NCBI RefSeq assembly: GCF_004801285.1
Contig: NZ_SSNY01000015.1
Location: 1-64,000, forward strand
Direction of reading: 5' to 3'
Source: Ollibium composti
GTDB lineage: Bacteria; Pseudomonadota; Alphaproteobacteria; Rhizobiales; Rhizobiaceae
DNA: 64,000 nt
The number at the start of each line of letters is the position of its first letter. Positions within the stretch are counted from its first letter, which is position 1. The notes beneath the pieces are model-generated. The model was given only the letters and a program-made list of their open reading frames with translations. It was not told where the DNA came from and made no database searches. Made by a program: the position numbers and the translations under genes. This document shows positions 29,352 through 38,107 of this stretch, piece after piece.

Positions 29352-30128
29352 CTATCGACCCAGCCGCGTCAGCGCATGCTCGTGCAGCGGACGGTCGCCG
29401 GCGGCGACGACGCAACCTCGCCAGTGGATGTCGAGCGGATCGCCCTGCCAGTCGGTGACGATGCCGCCCGCGCCTTCGATGATCGCCGTCGGGGCGAACA
29501 GATCATAGGCGTCGAAGCCGGCGTCGACGGCTAGATCGGTGCGGCCGCGGGCAAGGCAGGCATAGCCGTAGCAACTGCCGCCATACTGGGTGAAGCGCAC
29601 CGCCCCGTCCAGCCGCGCGAACGGCGCGCGATCCGCCTCGGGAATGAAGCGGGGGTTCGATGAGGTCATATAGGCGTCGGCGAGCGTGGTGCCCGCGCGG
29701 CAGCGGATCGGCTTCCCGTCATGCCAGGCGCCGCGCCCGGAAATGCCGGTCAGGCGCTCTGCGGTGGCCGGCAGGTCGATGACGCCGGTCAGCGGCCGTC
29801 CCGCGCGGGCGACGGCGATCAGCGTGCCGTAGACCGGGATGCCGGCGATCCAGGCCGCCGTCCCGTCGATCGGGTCCAGCACCCAGACGAACTCGGCGTC
29901 GAGCCTTTCGGAGCCGTGTTCCTCGCCGAGGATGCCGTGGTCGGGGAAGGCGGCGCCGATCTCCTCGCGCAGCCTCGTCTCGACCGCGCGGTCGGTGGCG
30001 GTGACGAAGCTGTCGTCCTGTTTCAGGTCGATGCGCATCGCTTCGCGCGCGGCCTGAAGGATCATGGCGCGCGAGATGTCGGCCAACTTCTCGGAGAAAG
30101 CCAGGAGTGTATCGGCGATGTCGGTCAT
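29352..30128 (-). CDS. Inositol-monophosphatase-family phosphatase (histidinol-phosphatase-like)
   Basis: A 258-residue Mg-dependent, Li-sensitive-type sugar phosphatase. The metal-binding motifs are complete: GEEHGSE (~70-76), WVLDPIDGTAAW (~84-95) and YDLFAPTAIIEGAGG (~207-221). Close relatives include HisN-type histidinol-phosphate phosphatases and myo-inositol-1-phosphatases. It is the last gene of an amino-acid ABC transporter operon (12 bp after the ATPase gene), which suggests a phosphorylated amino-alcohol or inositol-like compound. The specific substrate is not determined. Confidence 0.8.
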   Translation of the reverse strand: MTDIADTLLAFSEKLADISRAMILQAAREAMRIDLKQDDSFVTATDRAVETRLREEIGAAFPDHGILGEEHGSERLDAEFVWVLDPIDGTAAWIAGIPVYGTLIAVARAGRPLTGVIDLPATAERLTGISGRGAWHDGKPIRCRAGTTLADAYMTSSNPRFIPEADRAPFARLDGAVRFTQYGGSCYGYACLARGRTDLAVDAGFDAYDLFAPTAIIEGAGGIVTDWQGDPLDIHWRGCVVAAGDRPLHEHALTRLGR

Positions 30129-30139
30129 GTTTTCCGTAC

Positions 30140-30877
30140 TCAGTGGGCGAGGATCTGGCCGAGGAAGGTGCGGGCCCGCTCGGTTTTGGGGGCGGCGAAG
30201 AAATCCGCGGGCGTGGATGTCTCGATGATCTCGCCGTTGTCCATGAAGACGATGCGGTCGGCGACCGAGCGGGCAAAGCCCATCTCGTGGGTGACGCAGA
30301 TCATTGTCATGCCCTCGCGGGCGAGGTCGGTCATGACGTCCAGCACCTCGGAGATCATTTCCGGGTCGAGGGCGGAAGTCGGTTCGTCGAACAGCATGAC
30401 CTCGGGATTCATGCAAAGCGCGCGCGCAATCGCCACACGCTGCTGCTGGCCGCCGGACAGTTGCGAGGGATATTTGTTCGCCTGGTCGTGGATGCGCACG
30501 CGCGTCAGGTATTTCATGGCGGCTTCTTCCGCCTCGCCCCGTGGCTTCTTGTGCACGAGGCGCGGCGCCAGCGTCAGGTTTTGCAGCACGGTCATGTGCG
30601 GAAACAGGTTGAAGGCCTGGAACACCATGCCGACTTCGCGCCGCACACTCTCGATCTTGCTTTCGTCGTCGGTCAGCTCCTTGCCGTCGACGACGATGCG
30701 GCCGCTGTCGTGCTCCTCCAGCCGGTTGATGCAGCGGATCATCGTCGACTTGCCGGAGCCGGATGGACCGCAGACCACGACCTTTTCGCCCTTGGCGACG
30801 GAAAGGTCGACATTCCGCAGCGCATGGTAGTCGCCGTAGAACTTGTTCACCTGTTCCAGGTCGACGATGCCGGTCAT
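30140..30877 (-). CDS. Polar amino-acid ABC transporter ATP-binding protein
   Basis: A 245-residue GlnQ/HisP-type ATPase. Walker A GPSGSGKST (~35-43), signature LSGGQQQR (~141-148), Walker B VMLFDEP (~163-169) and the switch histidine in CVTHEMGFA (~197-205) are all canonical. It drives the two permeases encoded directly upstream (3 bp gap). It is the only complete PAAT-type ATPase in the window and could also serve the ATPase-less AapJQM system at 50.6-53.9 kb. Confidence 0.93.
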   Translation of the reverse strand: MTGIVDLEQVNKFYGDYHALRNVDLSVAKGEKVVVCGPSGSGKSTMIRCINRLEEHDSGRIVVDGKELTDDESKIESVRREVGMVFQAFNLFPHMTVLQNLTLAPRLVHKKPRGEAEEAAMKYLTRVRIHDQANKYPSQLSGGQQQRVAIARALCMNPEVMLFDEPTSALDPEMISEVLDVMTDLAREGMTMICVTHEMGFARSVADRIVFMDNGEIIETSTPADFFAAPKTERARTFLGQILAH

Positions 30878-30880
30878 GGC

Positions 30881-31573
30881 TCAGCCCTTTCTGACATGGC
30901 GGTTGGCGTAGCCTTCGATCAGGGTGAAGGCGGTCTGTATGAACCAGACCAGAACCAGGTAGATGATCGTGGCGGCGATGAAGATCTCGTAGGGGGCGAA
31001 GGTGTCGGCCACGATGGTGCGGGCGACGCCGGTCATCTCCATCAGCGTGACGGTCGAGGCGAGCGCGGTCGATTTCAGCATCGACACGATCTCGTTGCTG
31101 TAGGCCGGCAGCGCCAGCCGCACCGCCAGCGGCGTGGTGATGCGGCTGGCGCGCTGGAACTTCGTCAGGCCGAGAGCCTTGCCGGCTTCGATCAATCCCT
31201 TGTCGACGCCGAGCACGCCGCCGCGCAGGATTTCCGAGACATAGGCCGCCGTATTGAGCGCCAGGGCGATGACCGAGCACCAATAGGGCTCCCGCAGAAG
31301 CGGCCACAGGAAGCTGTGCCGCAACAAGCCGAATTGCGGCAGGCCGTAATAGATGATGAACAGCTGCACCAGCAGCGGCGTGCCACGGAAGAAGTAGATG
31401 TAGGCCTTTGCGGGCCACACCAGCCAGGCGTGTTGGGACAGCCGCATCAGCAGGATGCCGACGGCCAGCAGCAGCCCGAGAAGGGTCGAAACCACCAGCA
31501 GATTGAGCGTCAGGCCTAGTCCCTGCAGGATCTTCGGCAGGCTGGTGGCGATCAGCGCGAAATCGAAGCTCAT
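30881..31573 (-). CDS. Polar amino-acid ABC transporter permease
   Basis: A 230-residue HisM/HisQ-type permease with about five helices. The EAA loop is seen as LIEAGKALGLTKFQRASRIT (~residues 138-157). The family N-terminus appears as YIYFFRGTPLLVQLFIIYYG (~residues 57-76). The ATG at 31573 overlaps the preceding permease gene by four bases. It forms a heterodimeric channel with the 31570-32265 product. Confidence 0.9.
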   Translation of the reverse strand: MSFDFALIATSLPKILQGLGLTLNLLVVSTLLGLLLAVGILLMRLSQHAWLVWPAKAYIYFFRGTPLLVQLFIIYYGLPQFGLLRHSFLWPLLREPYWCSVIALALNTAAYVSEILRGGVLGVDKGLIEAGKALGLTKFQRASRITTPLAVRLALPAYSNEIVSMLKSTALASTVTLMEMTGVARTIVADTFAPYEIFIAATIIYLVLVWFIQTAFTLIEGYANRHVRKG

Positions 31574-32265
31574 CGCGTCCCCCGCAGGTGGCGGTTGGCG
31601 CGCACTTCCAGTTGCCCGACGACAAGCGTGATGACCGTCGTCATCGCCAGGTAGATCATGGCGACGGTGACGTAGAGCAGGAACGGCCGATGCACGACGG
31701 AATTGGCCATCTTGGCGACGAAGAGGATCTCCTCCAGCCCGATGATGGAGATCAGCGCCGTATCCTTCATGATCGAAAGCATGTGGTTGCCGAAGTTGGG
31801 CAGGGCCAGTCGCCACATCTGCGGAACGCGCACGTACCAGAACACCTGGTAGGGGTTGAGGCTGAGCGCGCGGGCGGCTTCGATGTGGCCGCGGTCGACG
31901 CCGAGGAAGGCGCCGCGGAACGTCTCCGTCATATAGGCGCCGACGATGAGGCCGATGGCGATCGAGCCAGCCCAGAAGGGCGGCAGGTCGATGAACTTCA
32001 CCGACGGATCGAACAGCTGCACGAACCAGGTCAGGGTCAGGGCCATGCCGAAATAGAACAGCAGCAGCACCAGCAGTTCCGGGGCGCCGCGGAAGACCAC
32101 CGTATAGACCTGCGCCAGTGCGCGCAGCAGGCGGCTATTCGAAAGCTTCGCCGAGGCGCCGAGAAGCCCGAGCGCGACCGCGATGGCCAGCGCGACAGCG
32201 AAGACCTGCAGGACGGTCAAAAGACCGAAGAAGAAGTCATCCCACCAGCCGTCCAGCAGCGACAT
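31570..32265 (-). CDS. Polar amino-acid ABC transporter permease
   Basis: A 231-residue permease of the same family. YTVVFRGAPELLVLLLFYFG (~residues 53-72) is the conserved first half and HIEAARALSLNPYQVFWYVR (~residues 125-144) is the EAA loop. The pair resembles the permeases of arginine/ornithine/octopine-type importers. It lies 61 bp downstream of the binding-protein gene. Confidence 0.9.
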   Translation of the reverse strand: MSLLDGWWDDFFFGLLTVLQVFAVALAIAVALGLLGASAKLSNSRLLRALAQVYTVVFRGAPELLVLLLFYFGMALTLTWFVQLFDPSVKFIDLPPFWAGSIAIGLIVGAYMTETFRGAFLGVDRGHIEAARALSLNPYQVFWYVRVPQMWRLALPNFGNHMLSIMKDTALISIIGLEEILFVAKMANSVVHRPFLLYVTVAMIYLAMTTVITLVVGQLEVRANRHLRGTR

Positions 32266-32326
32266 GGCAAACCCTCGCGAGCCAGGCGGGCGCCGCGGTC
32301 AAGCGGCGCCCGGAGGTTTTCGTTCG

Positions 32327-33136
32327 TCAGTCGACGCCCTTCCAGTTTTCCGGCTGGATGGAGAAGGGGAAGTATTTGTGGCTGTACTTCTCGAGCGAGC
32401 CGTCCTTGATCATCTCGGCCAGCGCCTTGTCGATGCGCTTCAGAAGCTCGTCGTTGCCCTTGCGCAGGCCGACGCCAACGCCCGGGCCGAAATACTTGAC
32501 CTCGTCGATCGCCGGCGAGACGAATTCGAAGCCGGCGCCGTCATCCTTGCTGAGGAAGTCGAGATAGGCCTTCATCGGATTGGTGATGGCGATGTCGATA
32601 CGGCCGTTCTGCAGGTCGAGCAGCATCGACTGGTTGCTGTCGTAGTAGACGACCTCGGCTTCGGGCAGCTTGGCTTCCAGCCATTTCGAATAGGTGGAGG
32701 CACGCTCCACGCCGAAGCGCAATCCCTTGAATGCTTCGGGGATCGGCTGGCCGGCGTCGTCGAACAGCATCAGCTTGGCGTCTTTCGCACCGAGGATGCG
32801 GCCGATCGAGACGCGATAGGGAATGGAGAAGTCGATCTTCTGCTTGCGCTCCTCGGTGATCGACAGGGAGGCGACGATCAGGTCGAACTTGGAGGCCAGC
32901 AGGGCCGGGATCATGCCGTCCCATTCCTGGCAGACATATTCGAGGTCTACGCCGATGCGCTCGGCGATGCCCTGGGCGACGTCGACGTCGTAGCCGGCCA
33001 TCTGGCCGTCGGGCGTGCGGTAGTTGAAGGGCGCATAGGTGCATTCCATGCCGACCCGAAGGGTTTCGGCTTGGGCCGGCAGCGCCGCCGTCAGGCCCAG
33101 AAGCGCGGCGGCCAAAAGACCAGTCCTGAATTTCAT
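32327..33136 (-). CDS. Polar amino-acid ABC transporter substrate-binding protein
   Basis: A 269-residue family-3 binding protein with a signal peptide (~1-23, cleaved after AQA). The ligand region is typical: MECTYAPFNYRTPDGQMAGY (~30-49) and LIVASLSITEERKQKIDFS (~85-103), with the Arg/Asp pattern that clamps the alpha-amino and carboxyl groups. The closest functional relatives are the lysine/arginine/ornithine and octopine/nopaline groups. It heads the minus-strand operon and is divergent from a class-I aminotransferase gene. Confidence 0.9.
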   Translation of the reverse strand: MKFRTGLLAAALLGLTAALPAQAETLRVGMECTYAPFNYRTPDGQMAGYDVDVAQGIAERIGVDLEYVCQEWDGMIPALLASKFDLIVASLSITEERKQKIDFSIPYRVSIGRILGAKDAKLMLFDDAGQPIPEAFKGLRFGVERASTYSKWLEAKLPEAEVVYYDSNQSMLLDLQNGRIDIAITNPMKAYLDFLSKDDGAGFEFVSPAIDEVKYFGPGVGVGLRKGNDELLKRIDKALAEMIKDGSLEKYSHKYFPFSIQPENWKGVD

Positions 33137-33218
33137 GATGTCCTCCCGGTTCTTGGAACTCGTTGCGGCGATCCTCCCGCCGATTCCGGAACGATGCGCT
33201 GGTCGTCGGGCGAAGAAT

Positions 33219-33263
33219 ATCCTCCCAAGGGATGATGGTCGCCATCGGCCTCGGGGTGGATGG
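33219..33263. promoter_or_regulatory. Leader module 1 upstream of the first aminotransferase
   Basis: ATCCTCCCAAGGGATG is followed by CCTCGGGGTGGATGG (33249-33263). A closely similar two-part module occurs at 36643-36687 before the second aminotransferase gene: the second part matches in 14 of 15 positions and the order is the same. The ends of the modules lie 58 and 51 bp from the respective ATG codons. Co-regulation by the LuxR-type protein encoded between them, or a shared repeat, are both possible. Confidence 0.5.
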
Positions 33264-33321
33264 AAAGTGCCGACGGCTTGGCTTAGCCATCTGCCGAGCG
33301 TCGAGCGGAGGGAACGGTCCG

Positions 33322-34434
33322 ATGAACTATTCGCGCATGCCTATCGAACTGGAATCGCCGGAACAGCTCGGCTACGACACCATCCGCTATAACCTGTCGG
33401 AAAGCTCGGTCGCCGACCGGCGGCTGGGCGAGCTCAATCTGAAGCTCGACGACATCCTGTTGTGCTACGGCGATCATCGCGGCGCACCTGACCTGCGCGC
33501 GCTGGTCGCGAAGACGGGCGAGGGGCTGGCGGCAGACGACGTGCTGATCACCGCCGGTGCCGCCGGCGCGCTGTTCATCATCTCGACCTCTATGCTGAAG
33601 GCCGGAGACCACATCGTCGTGGTACGGCCGAACTACGCCACCAACATCGAGACGCCGCGCGCCATCGGCTGCGACCTGAGCTTCATCGATCTCAAGTTCG
33701 AGGACGGTTTCAGGCTGGATCTCGGCAAGATCGAGGAGGCGATCCGGCCCGATACGAAATACGTCTCGGTGACCTATCCGCACAACCCGACCGGCGTGAT
33801 GATCTCGCAGGAGGAACTGCGCGCCCTGATCGATCTGGTCGAGCGCAAGGGCATTCGCCTGCTCTTCGACGAGACCTATCGCGAGATGACGTCCGGCCCG
33901 ATGCTGCCCCTCGCCGCCGGCCTGTCGGACCGCGTCATCAGCGTGTCATCGCTGTCGAAGACCTACGGCATTCCCGGCATCCGCATCGGCTGGCTCGTCA
34001 CCCGCGACAGCGCGCTGATGGAAACCTTCCTGGCGGCGCGCGAGCAGATCGGCATTTCGGGCAGCATGGTCGACGAGTACATCGCCTATGTCGCGCTCAG
34101 CCGGCGCGAGGATTGGCTCGCCTTCAACAACGCCCGCATCGCCAGCGCCTTCGCCATCGTCAAGGACTGGATCGCTTCCGAGCCCCTGGTTGAATGGGTC
34201 GAGCCGTCGGGCGGCTGCGTCTGCTTTCCCCGCATCGTGCCTTCGGCCAAGGTGGACGTGGCCGGCTTCCACGAACGGCTCTACCGCAAGCACGACACCT
34301 ATGTCGGCCGTGGCCGCTGGTTCGAGCAGGACGATCGCCATTTCCGCATCGGCTATGCCTGGCCGAACGAGGACGAACTGCGCAAGGGGCTGGCCGCCAT
34401 ATCGGCGGCGATCCGCGAAAGCCTCGTTGGTTGA
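33322..34434 (+). CDS. PLP-dependent class I/II aminotransferase
   Basis: A 370-residue fold-type I aminotransferase. The PLP-anchoring lysine is in SVSSLSKTYGIPGIRIGW (~residues 211-228). The cofactor-contacting YPHNPTG (~residues 152-158) and DETYREM (~183-189) are also present. The ATG at 33322 is chosen for GAGGGA upstream and because the family homology starts there. It is divergent from the amino-acid ABC operon, so it probably deaminates the imported compound. It is paralogous in layout to the 36739-37881 enzyme; the substrate is unknown. Confidence 0.85.
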   Translation: MNYSRMPIELESPEQLGYDTIRYNLSESSVADRRLGELNLKLDDILLCYGDHRGAPDLRALVAKTGEGLAADDVLITAGAAGALFIISTSMLKAGDHIVVVRPNYATNIETPRAIGCDLSFIDLKFEDGFRLDLGKIEEAIRPDTKYVSVTYPHNPTGVMISQEELRALIDLVERKGIRLLFDETYREMTSGPMLPLAAGLSDRVISVSSLSKTYGIPGIRIGWLVTRDSALMETFLAAREQIGISGSMVDEYIAYVALSRREDWLAFNNARIASAFAIVKDWIASEPLVEWVEPSGGCVCFPRIVPSAKVDVAGFHERLYRKHDTYVGRGRWFEQDDRHFRIGYAWPNEDELRKGLAAISAAIRESLVG

Positions 34435-34462
34435 GCGGATGAACCCGCACGTACGGCCGAGC

Positions 34463-35284
34463 CTAGAGATTGAGGCTTTTCAGGAAGGTCGAGAAAAGCT
34501 CCTGCTGGGTGGAAAGGTTGAGCTTGGTGTAGAGCTTCTGCCGATGGGTCTTCACCGTCGCCGTCGAGATGCCGAGATGATAGCCGATCGATTCGCTCGA
34601 ATGGCCTTTCAGGATGAGAAGGGCGACCTCGCGTTCGCGCGGACTGAGCAGGCCGCGGCCGAAGTCGGTGAACAGGTGGTCGATGGGTCGCCCTTGGGAT
34701 CGCGCCTCGCCGCGTGACAGATGCGCCCACAGGCGGCGGAAGATGGCCGCGATCAGCGGCTGCACCTGTTGAAGGCTGGCGATCGAGGCTTCGTCGAAGC
34801 CGCCTTCGCTGCGGATGCGCGACAGGCTGATCTCAGCCAGTTCGTTGCCCGGCAGGTCGATCGCGATGATCAGTTCTTCCATGCCTTCGGGCCAGCCGTG
34901 CGTGCGATAGCCCAGTTCCTCGTCCTCGTGACGGCGGATGTCGAGGTTCCGATAGAGATCGGAATCGAAATAGTTGTCGGGCGCCAGATCCCGCATCAGG
35001 TAGATGCCGGGCTTCAGGCCACCGAGATAGGCATTGTAGACCGGGTTGAGCAGATAGGTGCCTGCCGTGAAAAGCTCGATGGCCCGCTTGGCGCGCGGGC
35101 CGGAGAAGGTGTCGAACACATAGGCCGGCCGGCTGGTGCGCCGGTGGATCACCGACAGCGCGAGATGAAAATGCACGACGGAGCCGATGGCGGCCAGCAG
35201 GGCCGCCACGCCGTCCGGCTGGTCATGACGGTCGAGCGCGTGGGCAAAAGGAGCGATCCAGCTGGCGGGGGAAGGTTCGGACAT
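34463..35284 (-). CDS. LuxR-type (GerE helix-turn-helix) transcriptional regulator
   Basis: A 273-residue regulator with the DNA-binding domain at the C-terminus (LSPREREVALLILKGHS, then GISTATVKTHRQKLYTKL, ~residues 208-265). The N-terminal ~190 residues show no recognisable autoinducer-binding or receiver domain; aromatic-rich segments such as NPVYNAYLGGLKPGIYLM suggest a small-ligand domain. It is flanked by aminotransferase genes and is the only regulator in this cluster, so it likely senses the imported amino acid or its product. Confidence 0.8.
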   Translation of the reverse strand: MSEPSPASWIAPFAHALDRHDQPDGVAALLAAIGSVVHFHLALSVIHRRTSRPAYVFDTFSGPRAKRAIELFTAGTYLLNPVYNAYLGGLKPGIYLMRDLAPDNYFDSDLYRNLDIRRHEDEELGYRTHGWPEGMEELIIAIDLPGNELAEISLSRIRSEGGFDEASIASLQQVQPLIAAIFRRLWAHLSRGEARSQGRPIDHLFTDFGRGLLSPREREVALLILKGHSSESIGYHLGISTATVKTHRQKLYTKLNLSTQQELFSTFLKSLNL

Positions 35285-35332
35285 GGACCTTTCGGTGCGG
35301 CGCCCGCAAGGGGCTGATATCTCAACCGAAAG

Positions 35333-36583
35333 TTATGACATGGCGGCTTTCGGCACAAGCTTGGCGATCGCCGCAAGCGTCCGGTCGATCTCTTCGGCGG
35401 TGTTGTAGTGGGCGATGCCGATGCGCACCACGCCTTCGTCCTCGGAGAGGCCGAGATGGCGCGCCGGTTCCAGCGCGTAGTTGTGGCCGGACCACACGTT
35501 GATGTCCTCGGCCGCCAGCGCCTCGGCAAAGCGATGGGTGGATATCCGGTCGTGGACGAACGAGATCGTCGGCACCCGGCGGGAAAAAAGGTTCGGATTG
35601 GCGATGCCCATCAGCCTGACGCCGGGCAGCGCCGTCAGGCCGCCGACGAGCTGCCGCGTCAGGCCGGCTTCGTAGGCGTCGAAAGCCTGGTAGGCGCCGG
35701 CCATCTTCTCGCGTCGCGTTCCACTGTGGCCGGTCTGTTCGCCCGCCCATGCCAGATAGTCGATCGTCGCCGTCAGCCCGGCCATGAGCTCGGTCTGCGG
35801 CGTGCCGGTCGAGAAGCGGTCCGGAAGGTCGTCGCTCTGGCAGCGCACCCGGTGCGGCGGCAGCGCGCGCAGCAGCGCCTCGCGCCCCCACAGGACACCG
35901 AGATGCGGGCCGAAGAACTTGTAGGACGAGCAGACGAGGAAATCGCAACCGACGGCCTGCACGTCCGGCAGGTGATGCGGCGCCAGCTGCACGGCATCGA
36001 TCCAGACCAGTGCGCCGGCCGCCTTCGCCATGGCGGTCAGGGTGGCGGCGTCGTTGATGCTGCCGGTCATGTTGGAGGCGTAGTTGAGCGCCAGGAACTT
36101 CGTGCGCGAGGACAGAAGCGGCGCGAGGTTGTCCGGCTCGATGCGCCAGGTCTCCTTGTCGAAGGGAAGCCATTTCACGACAAGGCCATGCCGTTCGGCC
36201 ATGTCGAGCCAGGGCGAGATGTCGCCTTCATGGTCCATGCGCGTGACGATGATCTCGTCGCCGGGCTTGAGCGTTTTGCCGATGACGCGCGCCATCTGGT
36301 AGGCGAGCGTCGTCATATTCGGGCCGATGACGATCTCCTGCCAGGACGCCGCGTTGACGAAATCCGCCGCCGCCTCGTGGGCGGCGCGCCAGATCGCGTC
36401 GGCGCGTTGCGAGGCGGCGAAGTGTCCGCCCAGATTGGCCGATGCCGTCGCCATCGTCTCGGCCACCGCGGCGATGACCGGTTCGGGAACCAGCGTTCCC
36501 GCCGGATTGTCGAGATGGGCGGTGCGGGAGTTCACGAGGGCCGGGAAACGGCTGCGAATGAGGTCCAGGGGATAAAGCGTCAT
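35333..36583 (-). CDS. Class V aminotransferase, cysteine-desulfurase-like subgroup
   Basis: A 416-residue PLP enzyme. The cofactor lysine is in VCSSYKFFGPHLGVLWG (~residues 222-238) and the pyridine-binding aspartate in VWIDAVQLAPHH (~residues 193-204). The N-terminus, with LGGHFAASQRAD, resembles the VC1184-type group of the cysteine desulfurase/selenocysteine lyase family. No obvious active-site cysteine loop for sulfur transfer is visible, so a lyase, epimerase or aminotransferase role is possible. The ATG at 36583 has GGAG eight bases upstream. It is divergent from the second class-I aminotransferase. Confidence 0.8.
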   Translation of the reverse strand: MTLYPLDLIRSRFPALVNSRTAHLDNPAGTLVPEPVIAAVAETMATASANLGGHFAASQRADAIWRAAHEAAADFVNAASWQEIVIGPNMTTLAYQMARVIGKTLKPGDEIIVTRMDHEGDISPWLDMAERHGLVVKWLPFDKETWRIEPDNLAPLLSSRTKFLALNYASNMTGSINDAATLTAMAKAAGALVWIDAVQLAPHHLPDVQAVGCDFLVCSSYKFFGPHLGVLWGREALLRALPPHRVRCQSDDLPDRFSTGTPQTELMAGLTATIDYLAWAGEQTGHSGTRREKMAGAYQAFDAYEAGLTRQLVGGLTALPGVRLMGIANPNLFSRRVPTISFVHDRISTHRFAEALAAEDINVWSGHNYALEPARHLGLSEDEGVVRIGIAHYNTAEEIDRTLAAIAKLVPKAAMS

Positions 36584-36642
36584 GCGTCGAACTCCTTCGC
36601 GGCGATTTTGTCCGCCTTTGTCCCGCCTTCTCGTATCGCTGG

Positions 36643-36687
36643 CCATCCACCCCGAAGGGGATGGGCAGTCAGCCTCGGGGAGGATGG
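36643..36687. promoter_or_regulatory. Leader module 2 upstream of the second aminotransferase
   Basis: CCATCCACCCCGA (36643-36655) is an inverted copy, 12 of 13 positions, of TCGGGGAGGATGG (36675-36687), so the module itself is an inverted repeat. The exact reverse complement of the 13-mer occurs at 33251-33263 in module 1. It lies in the divergent region between the class V gene (start 36583) and the aminotransferase (start 36739). Confidence 0.5.
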
Positions 36688-36738
36688 CGCACCGGCGCCG
36701 ATCGTGCAGGATTGCCGGCGCGAACAGGGAGGAACGGC

Positions 36739-37881
36739 ATGAAGATCCGCGAATTCGGCGTCGAGATCTGGATGAACGCCTATGAGAACGACGCAAAATT
36801 CAATCTCGCCGAAACCTGCGTGGATTCGATCACCGTTGCCGAATTGCTGTCGATGGCCGGCCGCAACGATACGGCGCTGGCCGAACTGTTGCCGATGCGC
36901 CTTGGATACGGAGCCATTGAGGGGTCGGACCGGCTTAAGGACGCGATCTGCCGCCTCTATCAGGAACAGAAACGGGAGAACGTGATCGTCACGCACGGGA
37001 CGATCGGCGCCAACCACCTCGTTCACGTCGCTCTGGTCGAACCCGGCGATACGGTGGTTTCGATCGTGCCGACCTACCAGCAGCACACGTCCATACCCGA
37101 AAGCTGCGGGGCCGAGGTGCGGCTGCTCTGGCTGAAGCCGGAGAACGGTTTCCTGCCCGATCTCGCCGAACTGGCCGAACTGGCCAGGGGCGCGAAGCTG
37201 ATCGCCCTGACCAACCCCAACAACCCGACTGGCTCGCTGATCGACAGGACCGGGCTGGAGGCGATCGCCGCCATTGCCCGCGCCGAGGGGGCATGGGTTC
37301 TGTGCGACGAGGTCTATCGCGGCATTGACCAGGAGGGGGACGGATTCACCCCCGCAATGTGCGATCTCTATGAGAAGGGCATTTCCACCTGCGGCATGTC
37401 GAAGGCGTTCTCGCTCGCCGGCCTGCGGCTCGGCTGGATCGCCGCGCCTGAGGAGGTCATCCGTGCGGTCTTCATCCATCGCGACTATACGACGATCAGC
37501 GTCGGCCGCCTCGACGATCATTTTTCCGCGCTGGCGCTGGAAAACAGCGAGCGGGTGCTGGAACGCAGCCGCAGGATGACCAGGACCAACCTGAAGATCC
37601 TCGACGACTGGATCGCGGGCGAGCCCAAGATCAGCTACGTGAAGCCGAAATCGGGGACGACGGCGCTCCTGCGCTACGATCTCGACATGCCCTCGGCGGA
37701 GCTGTGCCGCAGCCTGCAGGCCGAGACGGGCGTGATGCTGCTGCCCGGATCGGCACTGGACATGGAGGGCTGGCTGCGCATCGGCTATGCCTGCGACACC
37801 GAAGTGCTGCGGCAGGGTCTGGCGCTGTTTTCGCGGTTCCTGGCGCGGCAGGCTGGCGCGGGTCGCTCGCCGGTTCCCTGA
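36739..37881 (+). CDS. PLP-dependent class I/II aminotransferase, capreomycidine-synthase-like
   Basis: A 380-residue fold-type I enzyme. The PLP lysine lies in CGMSKAFSLAGLRLGW (~residues 217-232), NPNNPTG is at ~156-162 and DEVYRGI at ~189-195. The N-terminus IREFGVEIWMNAYENDAKFN followed by NLAETC is shared with a group of rhizobial aminotransferases distantly related to VioD/capreomycidine synthase (recollection, to be tested). GGGAGG is seven bases before the ATG. Context, with an importer resembling arginine/ornithine/octopine systems, makes a guanidino- or basic-amino-acid substrate plausible but unproven. Confidence 0.8.
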   Translation: MKIREFGVEIWMNAYENDAKFNLAETCVDSITVAELLSMAGRNDTALAELLPMRLGYGAIEGSDRLKDAICRLYQEQKRENVIVTHGTIGANHLVHVALVEPGDTVVSIVPTYQQHTSIPESCGAEVRLLWLKPENGFLPDLAELAELARGAKLIALTNPNNPTGSLIDRTGLEAIAAIARAEGAWVLCDEVYRGIDQEGDGFTPAMCDLYEKGISTCGMSKAFSLAGLRLGWIAAPEEVIRAVFIHRDYTTISVGRLDDHFSALALENSERVLERSRRMTRTNLKILDDWIAGEPKISYVKPKSGTTALLRYDLDMPSAELCRSLQAETGVMLLPGSALDMEGWLRIGYACDTEVLRQGLALFSRFLARQAGAGRSPVP

Positions 37882-37915
37882 GACAGGGCGGCGCGCATGC
37901 GCTCGTAATGCGCTA

Positions 37916-37932
37916 GGTCCACAATGTGGAAT
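37916..37932. promoter_or_regulatory. IclR-type site A (GGTCCA-N5-TGGAAT)
   Basis: GGTCCACAATGTGGAAT keeps the left half and four of six positions of the right half of the 17-bp motif seen at 38032-38048. It lies 175 bp upstream of the TRAP binding-protein gene. Together with sites B, C and D it defines a candidate IclR regulon. Confidence 0.5.
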
Positions 37933-38029
37933 GATCTGGCCGTGTTTCCTGGTCCATTCACGCTGGCATGCCGTTTTGGCTTGCCGCTCGGCTGGTTTGT
38001 GTGAAATAAAAACAGTCTTCGGGAGAGGT

Positions 38030-38050
38030 AAGGTCCATTATGTGGACCTT
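38030..38050. promoter_or_regulatory. IclR-type site B, perfect inverted repeat
   Basis: AAGGTCCA (38030-38037), spacer TTATG, TGGACCTT (38043-38050) give perfect 8-bp arms. GTCCA-N5-TGGAC palindromes are a frequent operator type for IclR-family regulators. It lies 57 bp before the ATG of the TRAP binding-protein gene, between that gene and site A. The rest of 37882-38107 shows no gene. Confidence 0.65.
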
Positions 38051-38107
38051 TGGAGAATGTTTGAATTGGCGCTGCCGCGGAGCCAGGCGCCGAACTGGGA
38101 GGAAACG

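Noticed and set aside
34463..35284. Quorum-sensing LuxR receptor
   Set aside because: The helix-turn-helix is of LuxR type, but the N-terminal part lacks the recognisable acyl-homoserine-lactone-binding pattern and no luxI-like gene is nearby.
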